A program made the translations under genes and the position numbers. A stretch of 64,000 nt of DNA from Planctomycetota bacterium. Its GTDB lineage: Bacteria; Planctomycetota; UBA1135; UBA2386. Shown here piece after piece: positions 41,693 to 50,154 of this stretch; the first letter of the stretch is position 1; every line of letters starts with the position of its first letter. Below the pieces are notes generated by a model. That model saw nothing but the letters and a program-made list of their open reading frames with translations, was not told where the DNA came from and searched no databases. The stretch is from NCBI GenBank assembly GCA_025459175.1, contig JALORC010000009.1, positions 1 to 64,000 on the forward strand, written 5' to 3'.

Positions 41693-42987
41693 CGGCAGCG
41701 GCGCGATTCCTCGGTGCCGGCCGCAAGCGGCTCGCGATCGTCGGCACCGGCATCAGCGGTCTGGTTGCCGCCGAGCGACTGTGCCGCGCTCACGACGTGG
41801 TCGTCTACGAGCGCGAGGGGCGGATCGGCGGCCACACCCATACCGTCGACGTCGACGGCCCGCACGGCAAGGTCGCCGTCGACACCGGCTTCATCGTCTG
41901 CAACGACCGCACGTATCCCGGCTTCCTGGCATTGCTGCAGCGGCTCGGGGTGCCGCTGCGGAAGTCGGAGATGAGCTTCAGCGTGCGCTGCGAACGCACC
42001 GGCCTCGAATACAACGGCGGCGGCTTCAACCAGATCTTCGCGCAGCGGCGCAATCTGCTGCGCCCGCGCTTCCTCGGCATGCTGCGCGACATCCTGCGCT
42101 TCCATCGCCAGGCGCCCGCGTTCGGCGACAGCGACGCGACGCTGCAGGACGTGTTGCAGCAGGGGCGCTTCGGCCGCGCCTTCGCCGAGCACTACCTGGT
42201 GCCGATGATGGCGGCGATCTGGTCGGCGGAGCCGCACAAGTTGATGGCGATGCCGGCGCGCTTCTTCGTCCGCTTCTTCCACAACCACGGCATGCTGACG
42301 GTCGCCGACCGCCCGCAGTGGTACACGGTGCAAGGTGGTTCGCGCAGCTACCTCGGGCCGTTGACGGCGCCGTTCGCGTCGGCGATCCGCACCGATGCGC
42401 CGGTGGTGGCGATCCGGCGCACCGCCGACGCGGTCTGGGTCAAGGCCGATGGCCAACCGGAAGAGCGCTTCGACGGCGCGGTGCTGGCGACCCACAGTGA
42501 CCAGGCGCTGGCGATGCTGCGCGACGCGACGCCGGCCGAGATGGGACTGCTCGGCGCGATCCCGTACCAACAGAACGACGTCGTGCTGCACACCGATGCG
42601 CGGCTGCTGCCGGTGCGCCAGCGGGCGTGGGCGGCGTGGAACTACCATCTGCCGAAGGAGCCGGTGGCGCGCGCGACGGTGACCTACAGCATGAACATCC
42701 TGCAGGGGCTCGCCGGGCCGGAGCATTACCTCGTCACGCTGAATCGCACCGCCGCGATCGATCCGCAGCGGGTGCTGCGCAAGTTCGTCTACGAGCATCC
42801 GGTGTTCGATGCGCGCGGGGTGCAGGCGCAGGCCGCGGTCGCGGCGCAGAACGGCCACGGCCGGATCTGGTTGTGCGGGGCCTGGTGCGGGTTCGGGTTC
42901 CACGAAGACGGCGTGCAGGCGGGGCTGCGGGTCGCCGCCGACTTCGGGCTCGGGGACGACGTCCCCGCGACCGGGAGGATCGGGTGA
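41689..42987 (+). CDS. FAD-dependent amine-oxidase-like oxidoreductase
   Basis: 432 aa. The ATG at 41689 overlaps the desaturase stop (ATGA). The dinucleotide-binding motif 'LAIVGTGISGLVAAERL' is at about residues 15-31, followed by 'VVVYEREGRIGGHTHTVDVD', the usual second motif of the NAD(P)-binding_8/amine oxidase group. 'GFIVCNDRTYPGFLALLQRL' and 'WSAEPHKLMAMPARFFVRFF' match the group found with DUF1365 and CFA synthase. C-terminal 'RIWLCGAWCGFGFHEDGVQA' is the flavin-contact motif. In alphaproteobacteria similar genes sit in lipid-modification operons that make methylated or furan fatty acids. The reaction here is therefore inference: oxidation of a methylated acyl chain. Confidence 0.9.
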   Translation: MTAAARFLGAGRKRLAIVGTGISGLVAAERLCRAHDVVVYEREGRIGGHTHTVDVDGPHGKVAVDTGFIVCNDRTYPGFLALLQRLGVPLRKSEMSFSVRCERTGLEYNGGGFNQIFAQRRNLLRPRFLGMLRDILRFHRQAPAFGDSDATLQDVLQQGRFGRAFAEHYLVPMMAAIWSAEPHKLMAMPARFFVRFFHNHGMLTVADRPQWYTVQGGSRSYLGPLTAPFASAIRTDAPVVAIRRTADAVWVKADGQPEERFDGAVLATHSDQALAMLRDATPAEMGLLGAIPYQQNDVVLHTDARLLPVRQRAWAAWNYHLPKEPVARATVTYSMNILQGLAGPEHYLVTLNRTAAIDPQRVLRKFVYEHPVFDARGVQAQAAVAAQNGHGRIWLCGAWCGFGFHEDGVQAGLRVAADFGLGDDVPATGRIG

Positions 42988-43775
42988 GCGCGGCGGCGTT
43001 GCGCCACAGTGCGCTCTACATCGGCACGGTGCGCCACCGTCGCTTCGACGCGGTCGGGCACGGCTTCGGCGCCCGACTCTGGCTCGCCTACCTCGATCTC
43101 GACGAGCTCGAGGCCGCGTTCGCCGGGCGCTTCTGGTGGTCGGCGCGCCGGCCGGCGCCGATGTGGTTCCGCCGCGCCGACTACTTCGGGGCCGCGGACC
43201 GTCCGCTCGCCGACTCGGTGCGCGATGCGGTCCACACCGCGATCGGGGTGCGACCCGACGGCGCGATCCGCGTGCTGACCAACCTGCGGTGCTTCGGGCT
43301 CGTGTTCAACCCGGTCAGCTTCTACTACTGCTTCGACCGCGACGAACGCCTGGTCGCGGTGCTGGCGCAGATCACCAACACGCCGTGGGGGCAGCGCCAT
43401 CACTACGTGGTCGGCGCCGAACCGGGGCAGCGCACGCTGCGCGCGCAGTTCGACAAGGCGTTCCACGTCAGTCCGTTCCAGCCGATGGCACAGGTCTACC
43501 GCTGGGCGGTCGGGCCGCCGGGCCAGAAGCTCGGGGTGCACATGGAGAACCGCGAGGGCGACCGGGTCGTGTTCGACGCGACGCTGGTCATGGAGCGGCG
43601 GCCATGGACGACCGGGCAGCTGACCAAGGTCGCGCTGCGTCACCCGTGGATGACGGCGAAGGTATTGTGGATGATCTACTGGCACGCGTTCGTGCTGTGG
43701 TGCAAGCGGGCCACCTTCCATCCGCATCCTGACCAGCGTTCCGACCGGCCGCCTGCGCCCGGAGACCGACGATGA
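42984..43775 (+). CDS. DUF1365 family protein
   Basis: 263 aa from a GTG at 42984 that overlaps the previous stop (GTGA), with GGGAGG seven bases upstream. The family pattern is complete: 'LYIGTVRHRRFDAVGHGF' at the start, 'VLTNLRCFGLVFNPVSFYYC' and 'VVGAEPGQRTLRAQFDKAFHVSPF' in parts. DUF1365 proteins occur almost always between an FAD oxidoreductase and a CFA synthase, as here, and are thought to assist lipid modification. Biochemical role unknown. No signal peptide or clear membrane helix, except the hydrophobic 'AKVLWMIYWHAFVLW' near the C-terminus, which may be a membrane anchor. Confidence 0.92.
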   Translation: MSAAALRHSALYIGTVRHRRFDAVGHGFGARLWLAYLDLDELEAAFAGRFWWSARRPAPMWFRRADYFGAADRPLADSVRDAVHTAIGVRPDGAIRVLTNLRCFGLVFNPVSFYYCFDRDERLVAVLAQITNTPWGQRHHYVVGAEPGQRTLRAQFDKAFHVSPFQPMAQVYRWAVGPPGQKLGVHMENREGDRVVFDATLVMERRPWTTGQLTKVALRHPWMTAKVLWMIYWHAFVLWCKRATFHPHPDQRSDRPPAPGDRR

Positions 43776-45025
43776 GTGGTTCGATCCTGATTGCGCGACC
43801 GGCGACCGGTACCAGCGCCAACGCCGCGCCGACGGCGGCGCAGCGCCTGCTGCGGCAAGGCATCGTGGCACGGCTGCGCGGCCTGCGCGCCGGCGCGATC
43901 CGGCTGCGCGACCACCAGGGCGAGGAGCTGCTCGGCGATCCGGACGCCCCGCTCGGCACGATCGCGCTCGAGGTGCACGACCCGGCGTTCTGGAGTGCGG
44001 TGGTGTGGAGCGGCGACGTCGGCGCCGGGGAGGCCTATGTCGCCGGGCAATGGTCGTGTTCGGATCTCGTGAAGCTGCTGCAGCTGTTCGTGCGCGACCG
44101 CGCCGTGCTGCTCGACGTCGACCAGTCGATGTGGTCGCTGCCGCGCCGGCTGCTGCTGCGCGTCGGGCAGTGGCTGCGCCGCAACCACAAGCGCGGCAGC
44201 GAACGCAACATCGCCGACCACTACGACCTCGGCGACGAGCTGTTCGAGCACTTCCTCGATCCGTCGATGACGTATTCGTCGGCGTGGTTCGAGCACGAGG
44301 GGCAGTCGCTCGCCGACGCGCAGCAGCACAAGCTGCAGCAGCTGTGCCGCCTGGTCGAGCTGCAGCCCACCGACCATCTGCTCGAGATCGGCACCGGCTG
44401 GGGCAGCATGGCGCTCTGCGCTGCCGGCAAGTTCGGGGCGAAGGTCACCACGACGACGATCTCGCGCAACCAGTATGGGCGCGCGCAACAGCGCATAGCG
44501 GCCGCCGGGCTGCAGGATCGGGTCGAGCTGCTGTTGCGCGACTACCGCGACCTCGACGGCAGCTACGACAAGCTGGTCTCGTGCGAGATGATCGAGGCGG
44601 TCGGCGCGAAGTTCCTGCCGACCTACCTGCGCACGTGCGCGCAGCGGCTGCGGCCGGGGGGGCTGTTCGGGCTGCAGGCGATCACGATCGCCGACCAGCA
44701 CTACGCGGAGGCGCTGCGCACCGTCGACTACATCAAGCGGCACGTGTTCCCGGGCAGCTTCATCCCGTCGGTGAACGCGATCGTCGGTGCGGCGACCGAG
44801 CACACGGACCTGCGCGTCGAGAAGCTCGAGGACTTCGGCCATCACTACGCGCGCACGCTGCAGCAGTGGCGGCAGACGGTGCTGGCGGCGCCGGAGCCGT
44901 TCCTGCAGCGCGGCGGGCCGGCGTTGGTGCGGGCGTGGGAGTACTACTTCGCGTACTGCGAGGCCGGGTTCCGCGAGCGGCACATCGGTGTGTGCCAGCT
45001 GCGCTTCCGGCGCGCGGGTGGGTGA
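43772..45025 (+). CDS. Cyclopropane-fatty-acyl-phospholipid synthase (CfaB-type)
   Basis: 417 aa. The ATG at 43772 overlaps the DUF1365 stop by 4 nt. N-terminal lipid-binding domain ('AFWSAVVWSGDVGAGEAYVA', 'WSCSDLVKLLQLFVRDR'), then 'NIADHYDLGDELFEHFLDPS', 'MTYSSAWFE' and SAM motif I 'LLEIGTGWGSMALCAAGKFG', 'CEMIEAVGAKFLPTYLRTC'. This is the canonical Cfa/MmaA layout and length. It transfers a methylene or methyl group from SAM to cis-unsaturated acyl chains of membrane phospholipids. With the desaturase at the start of the operon it makes a self-contained route to modified fatty acids. Confidence 0.93.
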   Translation: MSGSILIARPATGTSANAAPTAAQRLLRQGIVARLRGLRAGAIRLRDHQGEELLGDPDAPLGTIALEVHDPAFWSAVVWSGDVGAGEAYVAGQWSCSDLVKLLQLFVRDRAVLLDVDQSMWSLPRRLLLRVGQWLRRNHKRGSERNIADHYDLGDELFEHFLDPSMTYSSAWFEHEGQSLADAQQHKLQQLCRLVELQPTDHLLEIGTGWGSMALCAAGKFGAKVTTTTISRNQYGRAQQRIAAAGLQDRVELLLRDYRDLDGSYDKLVSCEMIEAVGAKFLPTYLRTCAQRLRPGGLFGLQAITIADQHYAEALRTVDYIKRHVFPGSFIPSVNAIVGAATEHTDLRVEKLEDFGHHYARTLQQWRQTVLAAPEPFLQRGGPALVRAWEYYFAYCEAGFRERHIGVCQLRFRRAGG

Positions 45026-45061
45026 AGTGCTGCTCGCTCGAGGGCGGGTGCCACAGCTGTC

Positions 45062-45814
45062 TCAAGCTGTCGCCGGCACCTCGTGCACGCTGATCCGCCC
45101 GTGTCGCAGCCAGCCCTCGGTGAGCAACCAGGTGCGGGCGTCGGTCACCGGCCGCACGATCGCCTCGATGCCCTTCAAAACGATGCGTTCGCGGAAGCCG
45201 GTGAACCACGGCGCCGACGTGAACGTGTCGATCGCCTGCGGCACGTGCACCTCGCGGCCTTCGGCAGCGTGCTTCTTGCCGTTGCCGAAGACGTAGCGCA
45301 GCGCGTTGCGGACCTCACGCGGCGACTTCAGGATGTGGTCGTGGTAGCGGTCGGCGAACACGCTGCCGCGGCGTGACCACAGCTTGTTGAGCGCCTTGGC
45401 GATGCGGATCAGCAGGCCCTGCAGGCCGCGGCTGAGCGCTTGCCGGCCCTCGGCCTCGCAGATCAGGTGCAGGTGGTCGTTGAGGACCGCGTAGTGGCAC
45501 AGGCGGAACGCGCCGCTGAGGTTGCGGGCACAGCCGGCCGCGAACGCCGCGCGCAGCGCGTCGTATACGGTCTTGCTGCGCAAACGGGGCAAGCCACTGC
45601 GCAGTTTGAGTGTGACGTGCACCGGGAAGCGCTTCGCGAGCGGTGCGCGCTGGCGGTGTTCGACGCCGGGCCGGCCGGGGATCTTCGGCTTGCGCCCGGC
45701 GCCGGCGCGAGCGCCGCCGTGGCCGGCGCGGAACGGCAGCATCTGGGCGGTGGGCTTGCTGGTGGCGGGCCTCTGGCGCCTCGTCTTCGTCCGGGGTTCG
45801 GGGGTCGTCGCCAT
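45062..45814 (-). CDS. REP-associated tyrosine transposase (RAYT, Y1_Tnp family)
   Basis: 250 aa from ATG 45814. An upstream GTG at 45841 is less likely. Basic N-terminus with 'GHGGARAGAGRKPKIPGRPG'. Catalytic HUH motif H114-L-H116 in 'LNDHLHLICE' and nucleophile Y157 in 'VFADRYHDHIL', with the closing 'PREVRNALRYVFGNGKKHA'. These single-copy transposases are domesticated and act on REP palindromes rather than on their own ends. REP-like hairpins occur at 32952, 33065 and 57501. No inverted or IS200-type ends were recognised around the gene. It is convergent with the CFA synthase gene, 36 nt apart. Confidence 0.88.
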   Translation of the reverse strand: MATTPEPRTKTRRQRPATSKPTAQMLPFRAGHGGARAGAGRKPKIPGRPGVEHRQRAPLAKRFPVHVTLKLRSGLPRLRSKTVYDALRAAFAAGCARNLSGAFRLCHYAVLNDHLHLICEAEGRQALSRGLQGLLIRIAKALNKLWSRRGSVFADRYHDHILKSPREVRNALRYVFGNGKKHAAEGREVHVPQAIDTFTSAPWFTGFRERIVLKGIEAIVRPVTDARTWLLTEGWLRHGRISVHEVPATA

Positions 45815-46023
45815 CTCGATAAGGCAGATATAAGCGATCACGCGTCAGGTTGCCAGCATCCGACTCGGAAGTGGCGGGCTACGCGGCCACCGCAGCGTTC
45901 GTCCCCGTGTCGAGGCGACCGCGGGCAGCGCAGGCTCAGGGAAGGCGCCGGCCGTGGCGGGCGGCGGGCCCCGCTGACGGCGGTGATCCCAGTTCGGCGC
46001 CAGGGCATGCCCCGGCCACGAGC

Positions 46024-46041
46024 GCAGCACCGCGGTGCTGC
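46024..46041 (-). terminator. Perfect 18-nt palindrome after a secreted-protein gene
   Basis: GCAGCACCGCGGTGCTGC lies 8 nt beyond the stop of the minus-strand gene at 46050..47162. A strong hairpin, but no T-run follows, so it may be a Rho-assisted terminator or mRNA 3' stabiliser. Confidence 0.4.
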
Positions 46042-46049
46042 TCGATGCC

Positions 46050-47162
46050 TCAGAACAGCGTCGCCTGACCGCCGTTCGACAGCGACCACAGCGCGCCGAA
46101 CTCGAGCGCCTGGTTGAACAGCTGGATCCCCGCGAACGTCGGGTTGTTCGGGATCGCGAGGCTCCAGCTCGCCGAACTGCCGACCGTCGGCACGAAGTCG
46201 ACCAGGTCCGGCGTCGCCAGCGCGGTGCAGCCCGGCACGAACTCCGGCAGCGGCAGCGGCAGATTGAGCTGGCTGGTGCCGGTTAGCATGAACAGGAAGC
46301 CCGGTCCGACGTTCGTCACGTCGAGCGCGAACGTGCCGCCGATCGCCGGCAGGCTGACCAGCTGCAGCGCCGACACCCCGACCGGGTTCGCGCAGCCGGC
46401 CCCGTAGGTCAGCCACTGCGGCCCCGTCAGTTCGCGGATCTGGAACGCGGTCAGGTGCGGCCGCAGCGAGTTGGCGGCGACCGGGTGCGAGCCCTGCACC
46501 AGCAGCCACAGTGGCGTCGTGGTGTCGGTGCGCGTGAAGGTGCCGATGCAGTGCGACCCGAACACCGCGTCCGGCGTGGTGGTGGCCGGCGCATTGTCGG
46601 GATCGCCGTCGAGCGGCGCCGACAGCGGGCCCTGCACCAGCGAGGCGAGGTTGCTGACGTCGCCGCCGACCAGCGTCGCGGCACCGAGCGCCGAACTCAG
46701 CGTCATCGCGCGGTCGTAGAGCGCCGCGGTGCCGGTGCCGAGCCGCTGGTCGGTGAACCAGCACTGGATCTCGTAGCTGCGGCCGGCGGTCAGCGTCGCG
46801 ATCGTGTCGAGCCGGATCGCGCCCCAGCCGGTCGGGTTGCCGGTGGTGCCGCTGGTGGCGCGCGCCGAGTTCAACATCAGGTCGTAGGCGGTGTCGCCGG
46901 TCGTCGAGCTGTTCAGCGCCACCGTCGAGGCGTTGGTCCAGCCGCTCGGCGCGAAGTTGCCGGTGAACGTGACGCCGTTGACGACCGGCGTCTGCGCGGC
47001 GCCGGCCGAGTGCAGGTTGCGCGCGACCATCAGCGTGCCGTTCAGGCTGACATCGCTCGGCGCGAGTGTCGGCAGCACCGGGCCCCATTGGATCGTCTGG
47101 GCGGTGGCGGGTGCGAGAATGCTCGTTGCGAGCAGCAGCGGAATGACAATGCGGTTCGACAT
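46050..47162 (-). CDS. Secreted protein with planctomycete-type C-terminal domain
   Basis: 370 aa from ATG 47162. The signal peptide is 'IVIPLLLATSILAPATAQ'. A beta-sandwich-like N-terminal part ('GVTFTGNFAPSGWTNASTVA', 'WGAIRLDTIATLTAGRSYEI') may bind carbohydrate or protein. The C-terminal about 115 residues ('YGAGCANPVGVSALQLVSLP', 'FVPGCTALATPDLVDFVPTV', 'IPNNPTFAGIQLFNQALEFG') form a domain with two Cys that also resembles the ends of other secreted proteins here. No enzymatic motif. An exported protein of unknown role. Divergent from the RING gene with 312 nt between. Confidence 0.8.
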   Translation of the reverse strand: MSNRIVIPLLLATSILAPATAQTIQWGPVLPTLAPSDVSLNGTLMVARNLHSAGAAQTPVVNGVTFTGNFAPSGWTNASTVALNSSTTGDTAYDLMLNSARATSGTTGNPTGWGAIRLDTIATLTAGRSYEIQCWFTDQRLGTGTAALYDRAMTLSSALGAATLVGGDVSNLASLVQGPLSAPLDGDPDNAPATTTPDAVFGSHCIGTFTRTDTTTPLWLLVQGSHPVAANSLRPHLTAFQIRELTGPQWLTYGAGCANPVGVSALQLVSLPAIGGTFALDVTNVGPGFLFMLTGTSQLNLPLPLPEFVPGCTALATPDLVDFVPTVGSSASWSLAIPNNPTFAGIQLFNQALEFGALWSLSNGGQATLF

Positions 47163-47474
47163 CGTGGGATGGGCAGGTGGAGGAGCCGTAGGGACCGCAC
47201 GGATCGCGACCCTTGCGCCGAAGTGTCCCACACCGGAGGCGATCAACGAGGGCGGTTGGCCGGCGGAATCCCGGGATTCCACAGCTGCAATCCCACTTGG
47301 CGACGGGAGCCGAACTGCCGACGTCCGCCGGATGCCGGTGGCATCGGCAAATGCTTGAGCGGCGCAGCGGCGAACGGCACACTCCCCCGCGGTGGAGGCT
47401 CAGCTCGCGCTTCCTTCTACTCGGACTAGCACGGGCGCTTTCCTCCACCACTTCCTCTCCTTCTGCCTGCGCGC
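47163..47474. promoter_or_regulatory. Divergent intergenic region with 16-bp perfect palindrome
   Basis: No gene is supported in these 312 nt. The notable element is GGAATCCCGGGATTCC at 47265-47280, a perfect palindrome about 100 nt from the secreted-protein start and 195 nt from the RING-protein start. It is a plausible dimer-binding operator for either gene. A pyrimidine-rich stretch (about 47437-47470) directly precedes the RING gene and lacks a Shine-Dalgarno sequence. Confidence 0.4.
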
Positions 47475-50135
47475 ATGGCCACGGTAGCGCCGAGCAACTT
47501 CACCGAGCTGCTGCTGATGCGCCAGGGCCGCTGGTTCCTGCCGGAAGAGCCGTCTGCGTCGGGGACCGGCGCCGCGACCGCGGACGAAGCACAGCTGCGC
47601 GGCTTCGAACTCGAGGCAGCCCAGCTCGGTCATGTGCTGTCGGCACGATTGCGGGCCCGCCTGGTTCGTTGCACACCGAACGCGCTCGCGGCGCGGCTCG
47701 CCGAACTGCGCGAGGTCGTGCGCAAGCGGACCGGCGGCGACCAGGCGCTGCAGCCGCTGTTCCGCCGCTTCCCCGACGGGGTTCCGGTCGACACGAAGGC
47801 CCTGTGGTGGCAGCGGGTCCTCGTGCACTACCTGCAGGGGCCGGAGCAGCCGTGCGTGTGGTGTCGCGCGACCGGCAGCACGCACGTGCTCGATCCGTGC
47901 CAGCACATCGTGTGCGACCGTTGCTTCGACCTCGCTGACTACCACGGTTGCCCGATCTGCGGCCACGTGTTGTCGCGGCCGTGGCCGTTCTGCGTCGCTC
48001 CCGTCGCGATGCCCGGGGATCCGGTGGTGAAGCCGGTGCGGTTCCAGCTGCTCGATCTCGGCAACTGCGATGCGACCAGCACGCTCGCGACCGCAGCGGA
48101 GGAGCTGTTCCGGCAATTGCTGGCGCGGCCACAGGCGATGTCGCCGGTCGATGTCGACGCGCTGCGCCTGGTGCTCGGCGAGTTCGCCGGTGCGGTGCTG
48201 GCCTGGCTGCCGGCGAAGATCCCGGCCCGCGAGAACGTCGCCCACGTGTTCGCCGTGTTGATCGAACGGGCCCTGAGCGGTGCGAGCGGTCCGCCGCTCG
48301 ACGCTGTGCTGCAGGCCGCTCGTGCGCATTTGCTGGTGGCCACCGACGTGCTGCGGCTGGTGACGGCGCTGTCGGGGCAGTCGCCGGGGCTGGTGCCGGT
48401 GCCGAAGCAGGTGCTCGGCAAACCGATCTCGCGGCCCGGCCGCGCAACCTTCGAGCCGCTGGATCCGCGCCGCTACCCGCCGCCGAGAGGCGATGCCGAA
48501 CGCGCCTGGCTGACCCTGAGCCACCACCGGTTCGTGGTTCGCAGGCTGCCGCGCCGACTGCGACGCGCGTTGCTCGAAGTGCTGGACGCGATGCCGACGG
48601 CGGCGCTGGCCGAGGACCTGTGGCGGCATCGTTCGCGCTGGCTGTGGCTCGGCGAGTTCCTGCACCCCGGCGAGTTCACTGTGCGACTGCCGACCATCGC
48701 CGGCATGTTCGCGTGGTTGCGCAATCCTGAACGCGTGCCCGCGCCGGTCGCGCGCTGGAGCAGCCGCGTCGCGGCGGCGCTGCGGAGCCGCGACGACACG
48801 CAAGCGAACGCGCTGCTGGCGCAGCGTCCCGGCGAGTGGCTGCGCCGACTCGACGCGCAGCTGCGCCGCAGCCGGTCACCGCAGCTGGTGCTCGATGCGT
48901 TCCTGCCGACGCTGCCGAGGACCGCTCTACCGGCGCTGCTGGCGTTGCGCGCGCACCTCGCACAGCGCCTGGCTCCTTTGCCGGCTCGCGTGTTCTTCCC
49001 CAAGCGCACGTTCTGGGTGCCGAAGGACCCACGCGACCGCAGGCCGCCGCTGCCCGCCGGAGCGGTCACCGCGGCCTGCGCCGCGATCGACGCCGAACTG
49101 CTGCGCCGCCTGCAGCGGCTGCCACCGCGCGCGGTGGCGTTGCTCGACGAAGCATTGGCGACGCTGACGGTGCCGTTCGCCGAACGTTCCGCCAGCCGCG
49201 CCGGTCTGGCGCTGGCGCGCGGTTCGTCGGTGGCGATCCCGAGCGGGCCGGTGGTGCGGTTCTTCCTGCACTGGTGCCAGCCCCGAGGGGCGCCCTACTC
49301 GACCGACATCGATCTGTCGGTCGGCTTCTTCGATGCCGAATGGCGGCACACAGGCACCTGCTCCTACTACGAGCTCACCGCGAAGGGACGCGACGGGCGC
49401 GCGGTCGCGAAGAGCTCCGGCGACTTCACCAGCGCGCCGTGGCCGGACGGCGCCGCCGAGTTCGTCGATCTCGATCGCCCCGCGGCCGTGGCCGCCGGCT
49501 ACCGCTACGCGCTGATGGTCGTCAACGCCTACAGCGGGCAGCCGTTCGGCCAGCTGGCGCGCGCCAGCGCCGGGGTCATGTTGCGCGAGCCAGGGCCCGG
49601 CACCGCGTTCGCTCCGGCCACCGTCGAACACGCGTTCGCACTCGATGGCGAACACGGCATCTTCCTGCCGATGCTGGTCGACCTCGCCACCGACCGGCTG
49701 CACTGGCTCGATGCCTATGCAACCGGCATGCCGTCGATGAACAATCTTGCCAGTGCGAGCGGCACGCTGCAGCACCTGGCGGCGGCGATGATGGACTACT
49801 TCGGCAGCAGCACGCGCGCGTCGATGTTCGAGCTGGTGACCCTGCATGCCGCGGCGCGTTGCCCGCGTGTGATCGTGCGCGGCCCCGATGGCGCGCTGGT
49901 CGAGTTCGTGCGGCGCGAGGGCGAGACGGCGCTCGCGTTCCTGCAGCGCGTGCGCGGACTCACCGAGGTCGATGGCCGGCCGCTGCAGCTCGAACTCGGC
50001 GCGACACCGGCATTCGTCGCGGTGGCGGTCGGCGATGTCGCGGTGCCCGACGGCAGCGACGTCTACGCGCTGTTCCGGCGCCGGCTGGTGCCGAATCGCG
50101 GCGCCGCCGATCTGCTGGCGATCCCTTCCGCGTAG
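47475..50135 (+). CDS. RING-finger and TerD-like protein (MXAN_6230/SCO0854 family)
   Basis: 886 aa. A complete C3HC4 RING finger is visible: C127-x2-C130, C142-x-H144, C147-x2-C150, C159-x2-C162 ('CVWC', 'PCQHIVCDRC', 'CPIC'). The long helical middle (about 200-580, many Arg/Leu/Ala repeats) has no known domain. The C-terminal part (about 590-720) resembles TerD calcium-binding stress proteins: 'APYSTDIDLSVGFFDAEWR' and 'YALMVVNAYSGQPFGQLARA'. The architecture matches the family named after Myxococcus MXAN_6230 and Streptomyces SCO0854. RING domains bind zinc and usually recruit partner proteins, such as ubiquitin-type E2 enzymes. No E1/E2-like gene is in this window. Its function in bacteria is essentially unknown. 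Confidence 0.88.
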   Translation: MATVAPSNFTELLLMRQGRWFLPEEPSASGTGAATADEAQLRGFELEAAQLGHVLSARLRARLVRCTPNALAARLAELREVVRKRTGGDQALQPLFRRFPDGVPVDTKALWWQRVLVHYLQGPEQPCVWCRATGSTHVLDPCQHIVCDRCFDLADYHGCPICGHVLSRPWPFCVAPVAMPGDPVVKPVRFQLLDLGNCDATSTLATAAEELFRQLLARPQAMSPVDVDALRLVLGEFAGAVLAWLPAKIPARENVAHVFAVLIERALSGASGPPLDAVLQAARAHLLVATDVLRLVTALSGQSPGLVPVPKQVLGKPISRPGRATFEPLDPRRYPPPRGDAERAWLTLSHHRFVVRRLPRRLRRALLEVLDAMPTAALAEDLWRHRSRWLWLGEFLHPGEFTVRLPTIAGMFAWLRNPERVPAPVARWSSRVAAALRSRDDTQANALLAQRPGEWLRRLDAQLRRSRSPQLVLDAFLPTLPRTALPALLALRAHLAQRLAPLPARVFFPKRTFWVPKDPRDRRPPLPAGAVTAACAAIDAELLRRLQRLPPRAVALLDEALATLTVPFAERSASRAGLALARGSSVAIPSGPVVRFFLHWCQPRGAPYSTDIDLSVGFFDAEWRHTGTCSYYELTAKGRDGRAVAKSSGDFTSAPWPDGAAEFVDLDRPAAVAAGYRYALMVVNAYSGQPFGQLARASAGVMLREPGPGTAFAPATVEHAFALDGEHGIFLPMLVDLATDRLHWLDAYATGMPSMNNLASASGTLQHLAAAMMDYFGSSTRASMFELVTLHAAARCPRVIVRGPDGALVEFVRREGETALAFLQRVRGLTEVDGRPLQLELGATPAFVAVAVGDVAVPDGSDVYALFRRRLVPNRGAADLLAIPSA

Positions 50136-50154
50136 GTTCGGTTCGCGCACTGCG

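Noticed and set aside
45815..46049. IS200-like left or right ends around the RAYT gene
   Set aside because: No matching subterminal hairpins or target tetranucleotides were found on both sides, so no intact insertion sequence is claimed.
47475..50135. A complete bacterial ubiquitination system around the RING gene
   Set aside because: No E1-, E2-, JAB- or ubiquitin-like gene is present among the neighbours (secreted protein, dioxygenase fusion, ribF, def).
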